In this document: piece by piece, positions 42,700 through 51,408 of the stretch
Position numbering within the stretch: the first letter of the stretch is position 1
Layout: each line of letters begins with the position of its first letter
From: Rhizobium sp. LC145
GTDB lineage: Bacteria; Pseudomonadota; Alphaproteobacteria; Rhizobiales; Rhizobiaceae
Assembly (NCBI RefSeq): GCF_001005825.1
Contig: NZ_LBHV01000009.1
Span: 173,724 to 237,723, forward strand
Length of the DNA: 64,000 nt
Reading direction: 5' to 3'
Program-made: the position numbers and the translations under genes
The notes under the pieces: generated by a model
What the model was told of the DNA's origin: nothing
What the model saw: the letters and a program-made list of their open reading frames with translations, nothing else
The model's database searches: none

Positions 42700-42975
42700 A
42701 GAGATGCAGTCTCGCGTCTGCTTCTCGTCGCGTTCTATCCACGCGTCCGTTGACACTCCGACAAGACTTCCCGGACAAACGCGCCGCACGGCGCATATCG
42801 CCTCGTCGACCACCAGGAGGCTCTCACGTCCGTTCGGGCCGCGTGGGTGTATGTGAAGTTCGGCAGCCCCCGCGGAGACGCATGCTGCACCGTCGAGGGC
42901 AATGGCATCCGCCGTGAGCGGTAGCCGCGGGTGATAGCCGCCAGGACGTGCACCGTTAAGAGACAGGTTAGTCTC
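42700..42975 (-). pseudogene. BKACE (DUF849, 3-keto-5-aminohexanoate cleavage) family, N-terminal fragment
   Basis: Translating the minus strand from about 42975 gives a frame matching the N-terminus of BKACE proteins: NLSLNGARPGGYHP, then LPLTADAIALDGAACVSAGAAELHIHPRG, then RESL, then AVRRVCPGSLVGVSTDAWIERD. In intact members (about 280-310 residues) this is the first third, with HPR near the metal/substrate site. Here there is no good start codon and similarity stops at about 42700, where the frame runs antisense into the HXXEE gene. It lies directly after the NTF2-like gene on the same strand, so the gene was probably once part of that operon. Confidence 0.6.
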
Positions 42976-42977
42976 GA

Positions 42978-43451
42978 CTAAAAACCGAGCTCGCTGAGAC
43001 CAGGATGATCATCAGGCCTGCGGCCAAGCGGCCACCGAAAGCAGCGCTCGTCGGCGCTGATAGGCAGGTCGTTGATACAGGCATAGCGCTTCCGCATCAG
43101 GCCTCTATCGTCAAACTCCCAATTCTCGTTGCCGAACGATCTGAACCAGTTCCCACTGTCGTCATGCCACTCATAGGCGAACCTGACGGCAATTCGGTAG
43201 CCGCCGAAAGCCCAGAGTTCCTTGATCAACCGGTAATCCAGCTCTCTCCGCCATTTTCTCGAAAGAAACGCTACGATCGCTTCGCGCCCGCTCACGAATT
43301 CAGCACGGTTACGCCACTGGCAGTCTACCGTATATGCCAGAGCGACCCTCGCCGGGTCGCGGCTGTTCCAGCCGTCTTCAGCAAGACGAACTTTCTCGAC
43401 TGCGTTTTCGAACGTAAAAGGCGGAAGGGGTGGTCGTTGAGCTTCGGTCAT
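42978..43451 (-). CDS. NTF2-like / DUF1348 family protein
   Basis: A 157-residue protein of the DUF1348 branch of the NTF2-like (SnoaL) fold: FTFENAVEKVRLAEDGWNSRDPARVALAYTVDCQWRNRAEFVSGREAIVAFLSRKW is the family opening, followed by YRIAVRFAYEWHDDSGNWFRSFGNENWEFDDRGLMRKRYACIND. The function is not established. Its ATG overlaps the stop of the flavin/PNPOx-like gene (ATGA), so the two are co-translated. Cytoplasmic, no signal peptide. Confidence 0.85.
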   Translation of the reverse strand: MTEAQRPPLPPFTFENAVEKVRLAEDGWNSRDPARVALAYTVDCQWRNRAEFVSGREAIVAFLSRKWRRELDYRLIKELWAFGGYRIAVRFAYEWHDDSGNWFRSFGNENWEFDDRGLMRKRYACINDLPISADERCFRWPLGRRPDDHPGLSELGF

Positions 43452-44071
43452 CTTTCTGGGTTCTCCAACCGTGCACGCAAAGTCGCATTCTCGGTTTCCA
43501 ATCGCTGCAGTTGTTCACGAAGAGGAGCGACAGCTTGTTCAACCTGCTGTTCGGTGTAGCGCGGAATGATGTGCTGTGGGCAATTCCAATCGAACGCCAC
43601 AAGCCGAAGCCTGAAGATCCGTTCCGCCCTTCCTTTGTAGGTCGTGTCGGAGACCAGTTCCGTGAGTTCCTGGTCAGCATCAAGCGCCAGTCGCTCCACA
43701 TACGCATAAATTTTGAGCCGTGCCCGTCGCACATAATCCATCAAGAACAGGCAGGTCCGATCGTTAGCAGCAAAATTGCCGGCGCTGATGTACTGGCGAT
43801 TACCCCGGTAGTCGGCAAAGGCCAATGTTCGCTGATCGACGACCTTAAGGAAGCCGGCTTTTCCTCCACGGTGTTGAACGTATGGCCAACCCGTTTCGGA
43901 GACCGATGCCATATAGAAGCTGTCGCGTGAGGCAATGAAGGCGATCTCGCTTTCGGTGAGGGTATCTGAAGGACGGTTGTCAGCGCCCAGCCATAGCTGG
44001 TCCACCCCCATGTTCGCCTGAGCGGCTCTGACGCTCGGCGTCATAGCGACCTCCAGGAAATGATATGGCAT
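43448..44071 (-). CDS. Pyridoxamine 5'-phosphate oxidase-fold (FMN-binding split barrel) protein
   Basis: A 207-residue protein with the split-barrel core: FIASRDSFYMASVSETGWPYVQHRGGKAGFLKVVDQRTLAFADYRGNRQYISAGNFAANDRTCLFLMDYVRRARLKIYAYVE. This pattern is typical of PNPOx-family FMN or F420-type flavoproteins. The last 35 residues (QQVEQAVAPLREQLQRLETENATLRARL) look like a coiled coil, so the protein may oligomerise through it. The start at 44071 removes an unlikely upstream extension. It is co-translated with the DUF1348 protein; the pair is common in proteobacteria but the reaction is unknown. Confidence 0.82.
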   Translation of the reverse strand: MPYHFLEVAMTPSVRAAQANMGVDQLWLGADNRPSDTLTESEIAFIASRDSFYMASVSETGWPYVQHRGGKAGFLKVVDQRTLAFADYRGNRQYISAGNFAANDRTCLFLMDYVRRARLKIYAYVERLALDADQELTELVSDTTYKGRAERIFRLRLVAFDWNCPQHIIPRYTEQQVEQAVAPLREQLQRLETENATLRARLENPER

Positions 44072-44093
44072 CAATAATCCCCTTGTTCGGGCA

Positions 44094-44123
44094 GGCTCGC
44101 ATCGCTGTCTTACGGTGCGAGCC
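44094..44123. promoter_or_regulatory. Inverted repeat between MBL and PNPOx-fold genes
   Basis: GGCTCGCA (44094-44101) and TGCGAGCC (44116-44123) form a perfect 8-bp inverted repeat with a 14-nt spacer, 23 bp upstream of the PNPOx-fold gene. It could be an operator or a terminator of the MBL gene; no U-run follows. Confidence 0.35.
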
Positions 44124-44191
44124 GAATCTATCTTTGTTAAGCCCAATTTAGTGCTTGGCAATTTTACCCTTCAGCTCGCTGAGCGCGAACA

Positions 44192-45178
44192 TCAGTCCTG
44201 CATGGCCCAATCTGCGACCTGCCAACGCATTTCCCCACGACCGGCGACGATACGGCCGAGACCAGGGAAAGGCATGTGCGTGGCAGCGATGAGCGCGCCC
44301 TCCGACGCGGCACGCGGAAGGAAGCGATCACGCATGGCTTTTGCAGCGGCACGGTCCTGCTCAAACAGGAAGAACACATCGGTCGCGGCAGGATGCACGA
44401 CCGGAAAAATCATATCCGAAACCATGATCAGGCTCTTCCCGCCATCTTCGATCCGCACGCCGATATGGCCGGGCGTATGGCCGGTCAGGTCGATGATTGA
44501 AACGCCCCGCATGATCTCGCGCTCTCCATCGATCGTTTGGAGCCTCGGGTATAGCCGCACGACTTCCTCCGCCATCCTGAAGCTGGTCTGCAGATAATCA
44601 GGGGCGCCGTTGCGTTTGGCTGGATCGGTCCAGTGGGTGACGTCGCGACGATCGATATAAAGATCGGCCTCGGGGTAGTTGTTCTTGCCTCCCAGAACAA
44701 GTCCGCCCATATGGTCTTGGTGCATATGCGTTACGATGATCGCGTCGATCTTGTCGGGCTGCAGACCGAGCGCGGCGAGTGCCTGTGGTAACTGTCCGGT
44801 CTGCCCGATCGAGCCTGCCGCACCGGCATCGATCAGGATGCGGCGCTCGCCATCCTCGACGAGATATTGGTTGAAGAGGAACCGAACCCCACTCGGCCGG
44901 GCGGCAAACTGTGCGCTTGCCGCCCTCTCAACCTCGGGTGCCGAGCGTCCCGGAAAGTAGTCATACGGCATGTCGGCATACCCATCCGTCAGCGCCGTAA
45001 CGGTGAACCGGCCGATGCGGATCTGTGCGAACGGGTTCACCACAACAGGCGCCTTGGCAGCATCCCGCGTCGCCGCACGGGCGAGGGAGTCTCCGAGCAG
45101 GCCTCCACCGAGGAGGCTTCCCCCGACAAGGCTGAGAGGCAGGGCGCCGGCAAAGGCGCGACGTGAAAGTTGAGGCAT
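44192..45178 (-). CDS. MBL fold metallo-hydrolase, exported
   Basis: A 328-residue metallo-beta-lactamase-fold hydrolase. The zinc motif H151-M-H153-Q-D155-H156 and the later GHTPGH and DMIFPVVHP motifs are intact. The N-terminus MPQLSRRAFAGALPLSLVGGSLLGG has a twin-arginine motif and hydrophobic stretch, with likely cleavage after residues 35-36, so Tat export to the periplasm is expected. Members of this branch include lactonase-like enzymes and proteins related to quorum quenching, but the substrate is open. The divergent LysR gene is its probable regulator. Confidence 0.88.
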   Translation of the reverse strand: MPQLSRRAFAGALPLSLVGGSLLGGGLLGDSLARAATRDAAKAPVVVNPFAQIRIGRFTVTALTDGYADMPYDYFPGRSAPEVERAASAQFAARPSGVRFLFNQYLVEDGERRILIDAGAAGSIGQTGQLPQALAALGLQPDKIDAIIVTHMHQDHMGGLVLGGKNNYPEADLYIDRRDVTHWTDPAKRNGAPDYLQTSFRMAEEVVRLYPRLQTIDGEREIMRGVSIIDLTGHTPGHIGVRIEDGGKSLIMVSDMIFPVVHPAATDVFFLFEQDRAAAKAMRDRFLPRAASEGALIAATHMPFPGLGRIVAGRGEMRWQVADWAMQD

Positions 45179-45312
45179 GACATCTTCCTCTCGATCAGTA
45201 GCACGATGGGACTTATGGCAAGCCCCTTGACGACGCGAAGGCTATGACATCCACAAACAACGGGGTATCTTGGTATTTTGGAAACATTCCTCTCATTTTA
45301 TGGAAGGCTTTG

Positions 45313-46209
45313 ATGGATCGTTTTGACGCGATGGCGGTGCTATTGGCGGTGGTCGACGCCGGCAGTCTATCTGCCGGGGCACGGCGGTTGAATGCGCCGC
45401 TCGCCACGGTCAGCCGCAAAGTGGCCGATCTTGAAAAACATCTTGGCGTTCGCTTGGTCGTGCGCACCCGTCGCGGCCTCGCCTTGACGGAGGAGGGGCG
45501 CACCTTCGTCGCCGCGTCACGTCGAATTCTTGAGGAGCTTGACGCAGCGGAGCGGCAGGCCAGCGGCGATTATGCAGCGCTGCGTGGCGGGCTGCACGTG
45601 ACCGCGCCGATTGCCTTCGGCGAGCGCCATCTGCTGCCAATTGCGCTCGAATTCCTCAAGGAGCAACCCGAGATCAACCTGCGGCTGACCCTGACTGATC
45701 GGCAACTAAGTCTGGCGGATGAGCACGTCGATGTAGCCCTCCGGATCGGGCACCTGCCGGACAGCGCGATTATCGCAACACGGGTTGGCGCCGTCCGCCG
45801 GGTGATCTGCGCGAGCCCCGACTATCTCGCTCGCCGAGGAGTGCCGCGTCAGCCGGAAGACCTCGCCCCGCATGATGGCATAAGCTTCCAGGGCTTCGCG
45901 ACCGCCCCGGAATGGCGATACCGCCGGGACGGCGCGGCCTTCGCCGTCGAGCCGCGCCTCAAACTCGCGGTCAACACGACAGAGGCTGCGATTCAGGCTG
46001 CGCTGGCCGGTATCGGCATTATTCGCGTGCTTTCTTACCAGATCAACGAACATTTGCGCTCTGGCGCGCTGCGGGAATTGTTGGCGGAGTTCGCACCGGA
46101 ACCGCTGCCAGTAAATATTATTTACGGACCAGTCGATCCGCTGCCGCTGAAGGTCCGGTGCTTCCTTGACTGGATCGGCCCCCGCCTGCGCGCGCGAATG
46201 GGACCCTAG
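45313..46209 (+). CDS. LysR family transcriptional regulator
   Basis: A 298-residue LysR regulator with N-terminal HTH (MDRFDAMAVLLAVVDAGSLSAGARRLNAPLATVSRKVADLEKHLGVRLVVRTRRGLALTEEG) and a LysR substrate-binding domain. It belongs to the large group that controls adjacent oxidoreductases or hydrolases. The ATG at 45313 is chosen because it gives the canonical start; AAGG lies 8 bases upstream. It is divergent from the MBL gene with a 134-bp intergenic region. Confidence 0.88.
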   Translation: MDRFDAMAVLLAVVDAGSLSAGARRLNAPLATVSRKVADLEKHLGVRLVVRTRRGLALTEEGRTFVAASRRILEELDAAERQASGDYAALRGGLHVTAPIAFGERHLLPIALEFLKEQPEINLRLTLTDRQLSLADEHVDVALRIGHLPDSAIIATRVGAVRRVICASPDYLARRGVPRQPEDLAPHDGISFQGFATAPEWRYRRDGAAFAVEPRLKLAVNTTEAAIQAALAGIGIIRVLSYQINEHLRSGALRELLAEFAPEPLPVNIIYGPVDPLPLKVRCFLDWIGPRLRARMGP

Positions 46210-46519
46210 CGTTCCGCCTATCAGACGCGCCTCCGTTAATGGCGATCAGGCTCAGTGGTAGTCGATCGTCCTGCATTGACGACCGCTTGCCCTTGCGGGC
46301 CGGAACGGACATCCGCCACCGGCGAGTTGATTTCCGCTTTGGCGCACAGGTGACGTAACGCCGCCCGGCCAGGCCGATGTCTGCTTGCAGGCAGGCCGAA
46401 GATTTGCCTCTATGACCGATATGGGGCGCAGAGCTGTCGTTAGGGCCTTACTACCTGACCACCTTTCAAGAGCAACGTTTTGGTTCAAAGCGATCTTACG
46501 CGACAATTGACAGGGGTAT
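46210..46519. other. Intergenic interval, nothing recognised
   Basis: 310 bp between the convergent LysR and AraC genes. Short open frames occur on both strands but none resembles a family I know, and I see no convincing terminator. Confidence 0.5.
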
Positions 46520-47419
46520 TCAGGCTCTTTTTCGCTGCGTGGTGACGGCCGCATACATGCCCGTCGTGCGGAAATCGCTCGGGTTCGTGCCATAGAGGCG
46601 GCGGAATACCTTCGAGAAGTAATTGGGGTCCTCGAAGCCGCAGAGTGCCGATACTTCCTTTATCGGCATTTCGGCGGCTTTCGTCAGCAGCTTGGCGGCC
46701 CGCCGAAGCCTCTTCTGCAGAACGAATTCGGCTGGTGGCAGTCCCTCGCTCGCCGTGAAAATGCGGGAAAAATGGGCCCGGCTCAGGCCGGCCACCGCCG
46801 CCAGATCGCTGACCGAGAGATGCTCATCGAGGTGGCTGTCGATGTAGCTGAGCACATGCTGCATCGTTCGATATTCCTGGCTGAATGTGGGATGTGATCC
46901 GAAGACGTCGTCATAAAGCAGCATGGCTGCCTCATAGGCGGTCGCAGATGCAGCACCCGGTGTTTCTCCTCCGGTCATGAGCCGATGGCAGCAATAGGCC
47001 AGGCGATCGATCGTCTCGGGCTGCAGGTGCAGGATAGGGCCGGTCATTGCCAGAATGGAACGGTGGATCCTCAAAGCCTCCTCGCCATTCATCGAGATCC
47101 AGAAAAATTCCCATTCCTCATCGCGCTCGAGCCAGTAGCGATGATTATGCGGAATGAGCAACAGCAGTGTTTCACCGGGTTTGACATGCGTTCTGCGGTT
47201 TTCGTAGCGCAGGTTCCCCCGTCCGCTGATGCAATGTTGCAGGACCGTGAAGGGCGCCTGACCACGCTTGCGCCCGTCCCAGTCATAGGTTGGACCCTTC
47301 CTTATCTCATAACCGCTACTGGTCGGCATGGTATGGAGCGTCTGGCGTCCTCGCGGCAGCGAAACGGTCCGCATGCCAGGGCCGGCTGCAATGAGATTCC
47401 GCAGCACAAAATTACCCAT
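46520..47419 (-). CDS. AraC family regulator of the alpha-galactoside operon
   Basis: A 299-residue AraC regulator. The N-terminal half is a cupin (HCISGRGNLRYENRRTHVKPGETLLLLIPHNHRYWLERDEEWEFFWISMNG), typical of sugar-sensing AraC proteins. The C-terminal 100 residues have both HTH motifs (VSDLAAVAGLSRAHFSRIFTASEGLPPAEFVLQKRL; PIKEVSALCGFEDPNYFSKVFRRLYGTNPSDF). It is divergent from agaL1 across 200 bp that contain a 14-bp direct repeat. By position it may be the equivalent of the AraC-type activator AgpT reported for the Sinorhizobium agp locus; the MelR-like gene at 56.6 kb is the other candidate, so I give no symbol. Confidence 0.88.
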   Translation of the reverse strand: MGNFVLRNLIAAGPGMRTVSLPRGRQTLHTMPTSSGYEIRKGPTYDWDGRKRGQAPFTVLQHCISGRGNLRYENRRTHVKPGETLLLLIPHNHRYWLERDEEWEFFWISMNGEEALRIHRSILAMTGPILHLQPETIDRLAYCCHRLMTGGETPGAASATAYEAAMLLYDDVFGSHPTFSQEYRTMQHVLSYIDSHLDEHLSVSDLAAVAGLSRAHFSRIFTASEGLPPAEFVLQKRLRRAAKLLTKAAEMPIKEVSALCGFEDPNYFSKVFRRLYGTNPSDFRTTGMYAAVTTQRKRA

Positions 47420-47423
47420 AATA

Positions 47424-47472
47424 GCATAATCCTTCTCTGGCTCCCTGTCGGAATATACGCATAATCCTTGTC
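47424..47472. promoter_or_regulatory. 14-bp direct repeats, candidate AraC-type operator
   Basis: GCATAATCCTTCTC (47424-47437) and GCATAATCCTTGTC (47459-47472) differ at one base and lie 35 bp apart, start to start. They are just upstream of the AraC start (47419), overlapping its ribosome site, and about 150 bp before agaL1. AraC proteins bind direct repeats, so autoregulation plus control of agaL1 is plausible. Confidence 0.55.
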
Positions 47473-47619
47473 CGAGGAGAAGTTGGAGGAAGGTTTTCGG
47501 GAGGATTTGGCGTTGCTATGCCAGCTTTTAAAAGCTTTTTCTGCCGTAGCCTGCGCGGCTGTTATCCTGTCGCTACTGTCGCCGGCTTTAGCCTTCAGCT
47601 CGCAATGAGGATGTGAATC

Positions 47620-49086
47620 ATGAGTTTCAAAATCGCTATCATCGGAGCAGGCAGCGTCGGCTTCACGAAGAAACTGTTCACGGACATCCTTTGCGTTCCG
47701 GAATTCGCCGACGTCGAATTCGCTCTTACGGATATCAGTGAGCACAATCTTCAGATGATCAAGGCGATCCTCGACAAGGTCGTCCAATCCAACAAACTGC
47801 CTACGAAAGTGACGGCGACCACCGATCGCCGCAAGGCATTGGAGGGCGCGCGCTATATCATGAGCTGCGTGCGTGTCGGGGGCCTGGAAGCCTATGCGGA
47901 CGATATCCGTATTCCGCTGAAATACGGGATCGACCAGTGTGTCGGTGATACGATCTGCGCCGGCGGCATTCTCTATGGTCAGCGCAACATCCCGGTCATC
48001 CTCGATTTCTGCAAGGACATCCGTGAGGTCGCAGCCCCCGGGGCGAAGTTCCTGAACTATGCGAACCCGATGGCGATGAACACCTGGGCCGCCATCGAAT
48101 ACGGCAGGGTCGACACCGTCGGGCTCTGCCACGGCGTCCAGCACGGCGCCGAGCAGATCGCCGAGGTCCTTGGCGCAAAATCGGTAAAGGAGCTGGATTA
48201 CATCTGCTCCGGCATCAATCATCAGACCTGGTTCGTCGACCTGAAATTGAACGGTCGCCAGATCGGCAAGGACGAACTCATTGCCGCCTTCGAGGCTCAT
48301 CCGGTCTATTCGCAGCAGGAGAAGCTGCGCATCGATGTCCTGAAACGCTTCGGCGTCTATTCGACCGAGAGCAACGGGCATCTTTCGGAATACCTGCCCT
48401 GGTATCGCAAGCGGCCGGAAGAGATCACCAGATGGATCGACATGTCGAACTGGATCCATGGGGAGACAGGCGGCTATCTGCGTCATTCCACCGAGACTCG
48501 AAACTGGTTCGAAACGGAATTCCCGCAATTTCTCGCCTCGGCCGAAAAGCCGATCGATCCGGCCATGCGTTCCAACGAGCATGCAAGCCATATCCTGGAA
48601 GCACTCGAAACGGGGCGCGTCTATCGCGGCCATTTCAACGTCAAGAACAACGGCGTGATCGCCAATCTGCCTACGGATGCGATCATCGAGTCGCCCGGTT
48701 TTGTGGATCGCTTCGGCATCAACATGGTCTCCGGCATCACCATTCCGGAAGCCTGCGCCGCGACCTGCATTTCCTCCATCAACGTGCAGCGCATGTCGGT
48801 GCATGCGGCGATCAGCGGCGACATCGATCTTCTGAAGCTCGCCGTCCTGCACGATCCGCTGGTGGGGGCCGTCTCGACCCCCGAGGAGGTCTGGCAGATG
48901 GTCGATGAAATGGTCGTCGCGCAGGCCCGCTGGCTGCCGCAATATGCCCATGCGGTCCCCGGCGCCAAGGAGCGGCTCGCAAGCGCGAAGGTAAAGACGC
49001 GCGAATGGGCCGGAGCTGCGCGGCGCAATATCCGCTCAATCGAGGAATTGCGGGCCGAAAAGGAGGCGCTCAAGCGGGCTGTCTGA
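47620..49086 (+). CDS. agaL1: Alpha-galactosidase/alpha-glucosidase, GH4
   Basis: A 488-residue GH4 glycosidase. It has the N-terminal NAD-binding motif (IIGAGSVGFTKKLF), the Asn-Pro pair N149-P150 (NYANPM), metal ligands C170 (in CHGVQH) and H201 (SGINHQTWF). GH4 enzymes use NAD+ and Mn2+ in an oxidation-elimination mechanism and act in the cytoplasm. The gene opens the operon that continues with agpABCD and a second GH4 gene, the organisation known for melibiose/raffinose use in Sinorhizobium, so alpha-galactosides are the likely substrates. An alpha-glucosidase specificity cannot be excluded. Confidence 0.9.
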   Translation: MSFKIAIIGAGSVGFTKKLFTDILCVPEFADVEFALTDISEHNLQMIKAILDKVVQSNKLPTKVTATTDRRKALEGARYIMSCVRVGGLEAYADDIRIPLKYGIDQCVGDTICAGGILYGQRNIPVILDFCKDIREVAAPGAKFLNYANPMAMNTWAAIEYGRVDTVGLCHGVQHGAEQIAEVLGAKSVKELDYICSGINHQTWFVDLKLNGRQIGKDELIAAFEAHPVYSQQEKLRIDVLKRFGVYSTESNGHLSEYLPWYRKRPEEITRWIDMSNWIHGETGGYLRHSTETRNWFETEFPQFLASAEKPIDPAMRSNEHASHILEALETGRVYRGHFNVKNNGVIANLPTDAIIESPGFVDRFGINMVSGITIPEACAATCISSINVQRMSVHAAISGDIDLLKLAVLHDPLVGAVSTPEEVWQMVDEMVVAQARWLPQYAHAVPGAKERLASAKVKTREWAGAARRNIRSIEELRAEKEALKRAV

Positions 49087-49088
49087 GG

Positions 49089-49104
49089 CCGGCGGAAGCG
49101 CCGG
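49089..49104 (+). terminator. Short hairpin after agaL1
   Basis: CCGGCG (49089-49094) and CGCCGG (49099-49104) flank a GAAG tetraloop 2 bases after the agaL1 stop; a weaker GCCTC/GAGGC stem follows (49108-49126). Probably an mRNA-processing or attenuation element rather than the operon terminator, since agpA follows. Confidence 0.4.
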
Positions 49105-49205
49105 GAAGCCTCCGAGGGAGAGAGGCGTTCGGGAACTTTCTTTCATTGTCGTTCGAGGAGAAGCGGAGGCGCGTCGAAGCGCTCCGGAAGAGGAGGAGAA
49201 AGACG

Positions 49206-51293
49206 ATGACGAATTTACGAGAGATCGGCATTCGCGCCGGATTGGCGTTTGGCGTTTCGGTGATGGCCGTGAATGCCGCGGCATCCGAGCCGACGACCCC
49301 GCCGGTTCCGCCGCAATTCCCGGCGGAAGGCAAAATCAAATACGTGACCCGCGATTCCATTCTCGAGTTCAAGGCGCTGCCGGAATATCGCGAGCCCGAT
49401 TGGGTGACGAAGAAGTTCGTCGAGGCTGGCAAGCTGCCGCCCGTCAAGGATCGCCTGCCCAAGGAGCCGCTGGTCTTCAAGACCGAGAACATGCCGGACG
49501 GTATCGGGGTCTATGGCGATACGATGCGCCACGTCATCGGCGGCCGGCCGGAAGGCTGGAACTATGGTGCCGGCCAGACGCAGGGCTGGGGCGGCATCGA
49601 CATCGGCCTTTCGGAATGCCTCACGCGCACCGCGCCGCTCTTCCAGATCGAGGCAAAAGACACCGAACCGCTTCCCAACCTCGCCAAGAGCTGGGAGTGG
49701 TCTGAGGACGGTCACAAGCTGACCATGCACCTTATCGAAGGCGCCAAGTGGTCGGACGGCGATCCCTTCGATGCCGACGACATCATGTTCTATTGGGAAG
49801 ACGAGGTCATCGATCCGAACGTCTCACCGCTCGGCGGCGGTGCCTCGCCGGAAGCCTTCGGCGAGGGCACGGTGCTGAAGAAGATCGACGCCTATACGGT
49901 GGAGTGGACCTTCAAGGAGGCCTTCCCGAAACAGTATCTCTATACGATGGCCTATCCGAACTTCTGCCCGGGGCCGTCGCATCTCCTTAAGCCCCAGCAT
50001 CCTAAATATTCGAAGAACACCTATAATCAGTTCAAGAATGCCTTCCCGCCGGAATTCCTGAACATGCCGGTCATGGGCGGCTGGGTGCCGGTGGAATACC
50101 GCTCCGACGATATCATCGTGATGCGCCGCAATCCCTATTATTGGAAGGTCGACGAAGAAGGCAACCAGCTGCCTTACCTCAACGAGCTGCATTACAAGCT
50201 CTCGACCTGGGCCGACCGTGATGTGCAGGCGGTTGCCGGCTCCGGCGACATTTCCAATCTCGAGCAGCCGGAAAATTTCGTGGCCTCGCTGAAGCGCGCC
50301 GCGGAGGAGACCGCCCCTGCGCGTCTCGCGTTTGGACCGCGCCTCATCGGGTATAATCTGCGCATGAATTTCTCCGCCAACGGCTGGGGCGATCCGGATG
50401 CCCGCGGCCAGGCGATCCGCGAGCTGAACCGCAACGAGGATTTCCGCAAGGCCGTTACCATTGGGATCGATCGCAAGGCGCTGGGAGATTCACTGGTCAA
50501 GGGGCCGTTCACGGCGATCTATCCCGGTGGCCTGGTATCGGGCACGAGCTTCTACGACAGGGAATCCGTCGTCTACTATCCCCATGATCTCGAAAGCGCC
50601 AAGGGGCTGCTTGAGAAGGTCGGTCTGAAGGATACGGATGGCGACGGTTTCGTAAATTTCCCGGCTGGCACCGAAGGCGGGAAAAATGTCGAGATCGTGC
50701 TTCTGGTCAACAACGGCTACAGCACCGACAAGAGCCTTGCCGAAGGCATTGTCGGCCAGATGGAAAAGCTGGGGCTCAAGATCATCATCAATGCGCTCGA
50801 CGGTCCGAAGCGGGACGACGCTCACTATAGCGGCCGCTTCGACTGGTTGATCCAGCGCAACACCACCGAGCTGGCTTCGGTGGTCCAGAGCACGGAGCAG
50901 CTTGCCCCTGTCGGTCCCCGCACGAGCTGGCATCACCGCGCCGGCAAGGATGGCAAGCTCGACCTTATGCCCTACGAGGAGGAGCTCGCCGATATCATCA
51001 ACAAGTTCCGCACCAGCCAGGACAATGATGAGCGCGTGGCCCTGATGAAGCAGTATCAGAAGACCGCGACTGAGAATGTCGATACCGTCGGTCTGACGGA
51101 ATATCCCGGCGCGCTCATCATCAACAAGCGCTTTTCAAACGTGCCGCAGGGCACTCCGATCTTCATGTTCAACTGGGCCGAGGATTCCGTCATCCGCGAA
51201 CGGCTGTGGGTCGCGGCCGACAAGCAGGGAAAATACGAACTCTTCCCTGAGCAGCTTCCCGGCAAGCCGGGCGAAAACGGCCCTATCAACTAG
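49206..51293 (+). CDS. agpA: Alpha-galactoside ABC transporter substrate-binding protein (family 5, AgpA-like)
   Basis: A 695-residue family 5 binding protein, unusually large for the family, as is AgpA of Sinorhizobium. The signal peptide is MTNLREIGIRAGLAFGVSVMAVNAAAS (cleavage near residue 27). It then has an extra 60-residue N-terminal segment rich in Pro/Glu before the normal start (MPDGIGVYGDTMRHVIGGRPEGWNYGAGQTQGWGG). Landmarks are LPNLAKSWEWSEDGHKLTMHLIEGAKWSDGDPFDADDIMFYWED. The ATG at 49206 has AGGAGG about 10 bases upstream. Binds melibiose/raffinose-type alpha-galactosides in the periplasm (by analogy). A strong hairpin follows. Confidence 0.88.
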   Translation: MTNLREIGIRAGLAFGVSVMAVNAAASEPTTPPVPPQFPAEGKIKYVTRDSILEFKALPEYREPDWVTKKFVEAGKLPPVKDRLPKEPLVFKTENMPDGIGVYGDTMRHVIGGRPEGWNYGAGQTQGWGGIDIGLSECLTRTAPLFQIEAKDTEPLPNLAKSWEWSEDGHKLTMHLIEGAKWSDGDPFDADDIMFYWEDEVIDPNVSPLGGGASPEAFGEGTVLKKIDAYTVEWTFKEAFPKQYLYTMAYPNFCPGPSHLLKPQHPKYSKNTYNQFKNAFPPEFLNMPVMGGWVPVEYRSDDIIVMRRNPYYWKVDEEGNQLPYLNELHYKLSTWADRDVQAVAGSGDISNLEQPENFVASLKRAAEETAPARLAFGPRLIGYNLRMNFSANGWGDPDARGQAIRELNRNEDFRKAVTIGIDRKALGDSLVKGPFTAIYPGGLVSGTSFYDRESVVYYPHDLESAKGLLEKVGLKDTDGDGFVNFPAGTEGGKNVEIVLLVNNGYSTDKSLAEGIVGQMEKLGLKIIINALDGPKRDDAHYSGRFDWLIQRNTTELASVVQSTEQLAPVGPRTSWHHRAGKDGKLDLMPYEEELADIINKFRTSQDNDERVALMKQYQKTATENVDTVGLTEYPGALIINKRFSNVPQGTPIFMFNWAEDSVIRERLWVAADKQGKYELFPEQLPGKPGENGPIN

Positions 51294-51317
51294 AGCTCCT
51301 CCCTGACGAAGCGAGAA

Positions 51318-51344
51318 TCCGGCCGCGCGTGGTGCGCGGCCGGA
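51318..51344 (+). terminator. Strong hairpin after agpA
   Basis: A perfect 11-bp stem, TCCGGCCGCGC (51318-51328) and GCGCGGCCGGA (51334-51344), with a GTGGT loop, lies 24 bases after the agpA stop and 65 bases before agpB. No U-run follows, which argues for mRNA stabilisation or partial termination. Confidence 0.75.
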
Positions 51345-51408
51345 CGGGACCAACAAGCCGGTTGCAGCGAGAAAGCGTGACTGGCCGCAAGGAGAAGCGA
51401 ACCGTCCG

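Noticed and set aside
47302..48951. 549-residue open frame antisense to agaL1
   Set aside because: Shadow of the GH4 gene; no protein family is recognisable and agaL1 has all catalytic motifs.
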